Shown here piece after piece: positions 63,022 through 64,000 of a DNA stretch of 64,000 nt. Source of the DNA: Symbiodinium natans (Eukaryota > Sar > Dinophyceae > Suessiales > Symbiodiniaceae); contig CAJNDS010000374.1 in the NCBI GenBank assembly GCA_905221605.1, positions 1-64,000 of the forward strand, in the 5' to 3' direction. Each line of letters starts with the position of its first letter. Position 1 is the first letter of the stretch. Made by a program: the position numbers and the translations under genes. The notes beneath the pieces were generated by a model that had not been told where the DNA came from, did no database searches, and worked only from the letters and a program-made list of their open reading frames with translations.

Positions 63022-64000
63022 ATGTTCTCAACAGGCTGGATTCCGCTTGTGAAAACTGCTCACGAAGAGCAAGCCTCTGTTCCCACACAAGGGTTGGGGG
63101 CGCAATTTTGCCGAACTCCGATAACTCTCGACTCCGACAGAGGGGTCAACCCCCGGTTTTTTCCTGCAGAGACGGAGCATGAAGAGAGCTTCTCCTTCAG
63201 CACGCAGGAGCAACCTGTTTGTGCAGAAGGTGAGGTCAACGTGAACATGTGGCTTTCAAGGAGTAGGAGAAAAACCACTCCTAGAAAGTCTGCACTGGCC
63301 TTTGCAAAATCGGAGTCGCCAGTGGGCCTCAGCGGCCCCAAATTCTTTTCCGCGTCTTTGCTTGTTGACAGCGACACGACGCAGACCCCCGTAACATGTA
63401 CAGATTCTGTGGGAACAAGACAACCTGCTGGGCACAATGGTAGGAAAACAAGGAAGAAGCCCGTCCAAGTAGACCCACGAAACCGCAAGCAAGCCCAGTT
63501 GTGGAAAAAGTTGGAGTCACAACTGGATGGGCAGCAAGGCATCAGCACAGAAGCCGAAGAGACGATCATAGATCTAGCTGAAAATGCCCCACAGGATGCA
63601 GGACTGTTGGAGCACTGGACTTTGGAGCAGCTCTTCAGCTGTGCTTCTCGAGGCCCGTCAGTCGGGGTGCTACCCCTGCAGATGGCCCTGAAGGACGTGC
63701 AACAACAGCTAAGCCTCCCCTCTAAAGTACCACTTAAAATTCGCTCTTCCAATATCACCAGCGGGAGGCAGGAAATTGTAACATGGCTTGACCAACTCAC
63801 TGAGCCGGTTGTGTGCCTTCAGGAAACCCACCTTCTTGGGGACTCCAGAGAGTCAGCAGCCCGGAAGGCAGCGCGCTGCGGATATGAGCTGCACGGAGGG
63901 TCGGGCTCCCCTGGCCAAAAGGAAGGAGTCTTAGGGGGCACGGGGATCCTGGTACGCAAGCATTGGCAAGCTCGTTACTTAAACCATGTCTCCTTTGAAC
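63022..64000 (+). CDS. Divergent LINE ORF2, N-terminal part (partial)
   Basis: Open frame from ATG 63022 to the edge, 326 codons, with no stop. An N-terminal linker of ~235 residues (shorter than or equal to LINE1, without ASQKAEG peptides) leads into the endonuclease: SSNITSGRQEIVTWLDQL, then VVCLQETHLL with the catalytic glutamate, and GGTGILVRKHW. These line up with NITSW and LQETHL of LINE1. RT and RNase H would lie beyond the window. Confidence 0.8.
   Translation, partial: MFSTGWIPLVKTAHEEQASVPTQGLGAQFCRTPITLDSDRGVNPRFFPAETEHEESFSFSTQEQPVCAEGEVNVNMWLSRSRRKTTPRKSALAFAKSESPVGLSGPKFFSASLLVDSDTTQTPVTCTDSVGTRQPAGHNGRKTRKKPVQVDPRNRKQAQLWKKLESQLDGQQGISTEAEETIIDLAENAPQDAGLLEHWTLEQLFSCASRGPSVGVLPLQMALKDVQQQLSLPSKVPLKIRSSNITSGRQEIVTWLDQLTEPVVCLQETHLLGDSRESAARKAARCGYELHGGSGSPGQKEGVLGGTGILVRKHWQARYLNHVSFE

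Larger units (their letters stand above)
61432..64000 (+). mobile_element. Divergent LINE (family 2), cut by the window end
   Basis: Head TGGCTTAAGTTTCGGCTC with the CCCC-GGT-GGGG hairpin, diverged leader (61500-61880, no gene seen), broken ORF1, then ORF2 open to the edge. ORF1 keeps the CWHCGK knuckle and coiled coil of LINE1. I found no GGCCTC hairpins in it. It is clearly related to, but well diverged from, LINE1. Confidence 0.75.

Overview
The window looks like nuclear repeat-rich DNA of a dinoflagellate (Symbiodiniaceae-like). I infer this from four things: Ty1/copia polyproteins with K/G-rich Gag tails and an extra C-terminal module, FNIP-type leucine-rich repeats, LINE unit heads that begin with the last bases of the dinoflagellate spliced leader (TGGCTCAAG), and the absence of any recognisable single-copy host gene. 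Almost everything is retrotransposon, nested several layers deep.

Left half, 1-38726. A copia element (copia A) enters from the left edge: pol end 1-1680, polypurine tract 1787-1795, first 16 bases of its 3' LTR 1796-1811. The rest of that LTR reappears only at 38331-38726. Between the two LTR pieces lies a same-orientation, head-to-tail chain of three related element types. They share a ~130-bp head (TGGCTCAAGGTTTCGGCTC...) and a ~50-bp tail (...CCCCTTCGGGTGGCTACG...GCGTGCAG). The types are a three-ORF LINE (6784-15175) and two shorter families without RT, called here R (~2.1 kb) and U (~2.85 kb, encoding a small unknown protein). The order is R1, U1, LINE1, R2 fused to a partial U, a 110-base poly(A), U2, U3, U4, R3. 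Most junctions between units carry the LTR-derived 13-mer GAAAGTTCCTGTC, which reads as a target-site duplication. R3 was later split by an intact 8.9-kb copia element (copia B, 28179-37122) with identical 136-bp LTRs and a TATTG duplication.

Right half, 38727-64000. Copia C (5' LTR 39346-39744, PBS, gag) is fused to a second LINE copy (41307-46371). That LINE continues on the minus strand (54760-52183), followed by R4 and the 3' LTR of copia C (50068-49673, minus). The two copia C LTRs are flanked by the same CAATC on opposite strands, so an ~8.4-kb inversion has occurred with one breakpoint inside LINE ORF2. Decayed copia gag (46398-49667) and pol (54761-58744) surround it. Then come an FNIP-repeat relic (58760-59890), 1.5 kb without a recognisable gene, and a divergent LINE (61432 to the edge) that also starts just inside what looks like an LTR.

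The LINE, R and U carry dozens of small hairpins of the form GGCCTCG(stem)(loop)(stem)TGAGGG. Their inner stems change in compensating pairs, and some lie in frame inside LINE ORF2 and ORF3. The copia elements and the divergent LINE seem to lack them. The hairpin family, the shared-end autonomous/non-autonomous trio and the LTR-targeted chain insertion are the most unusual content here.
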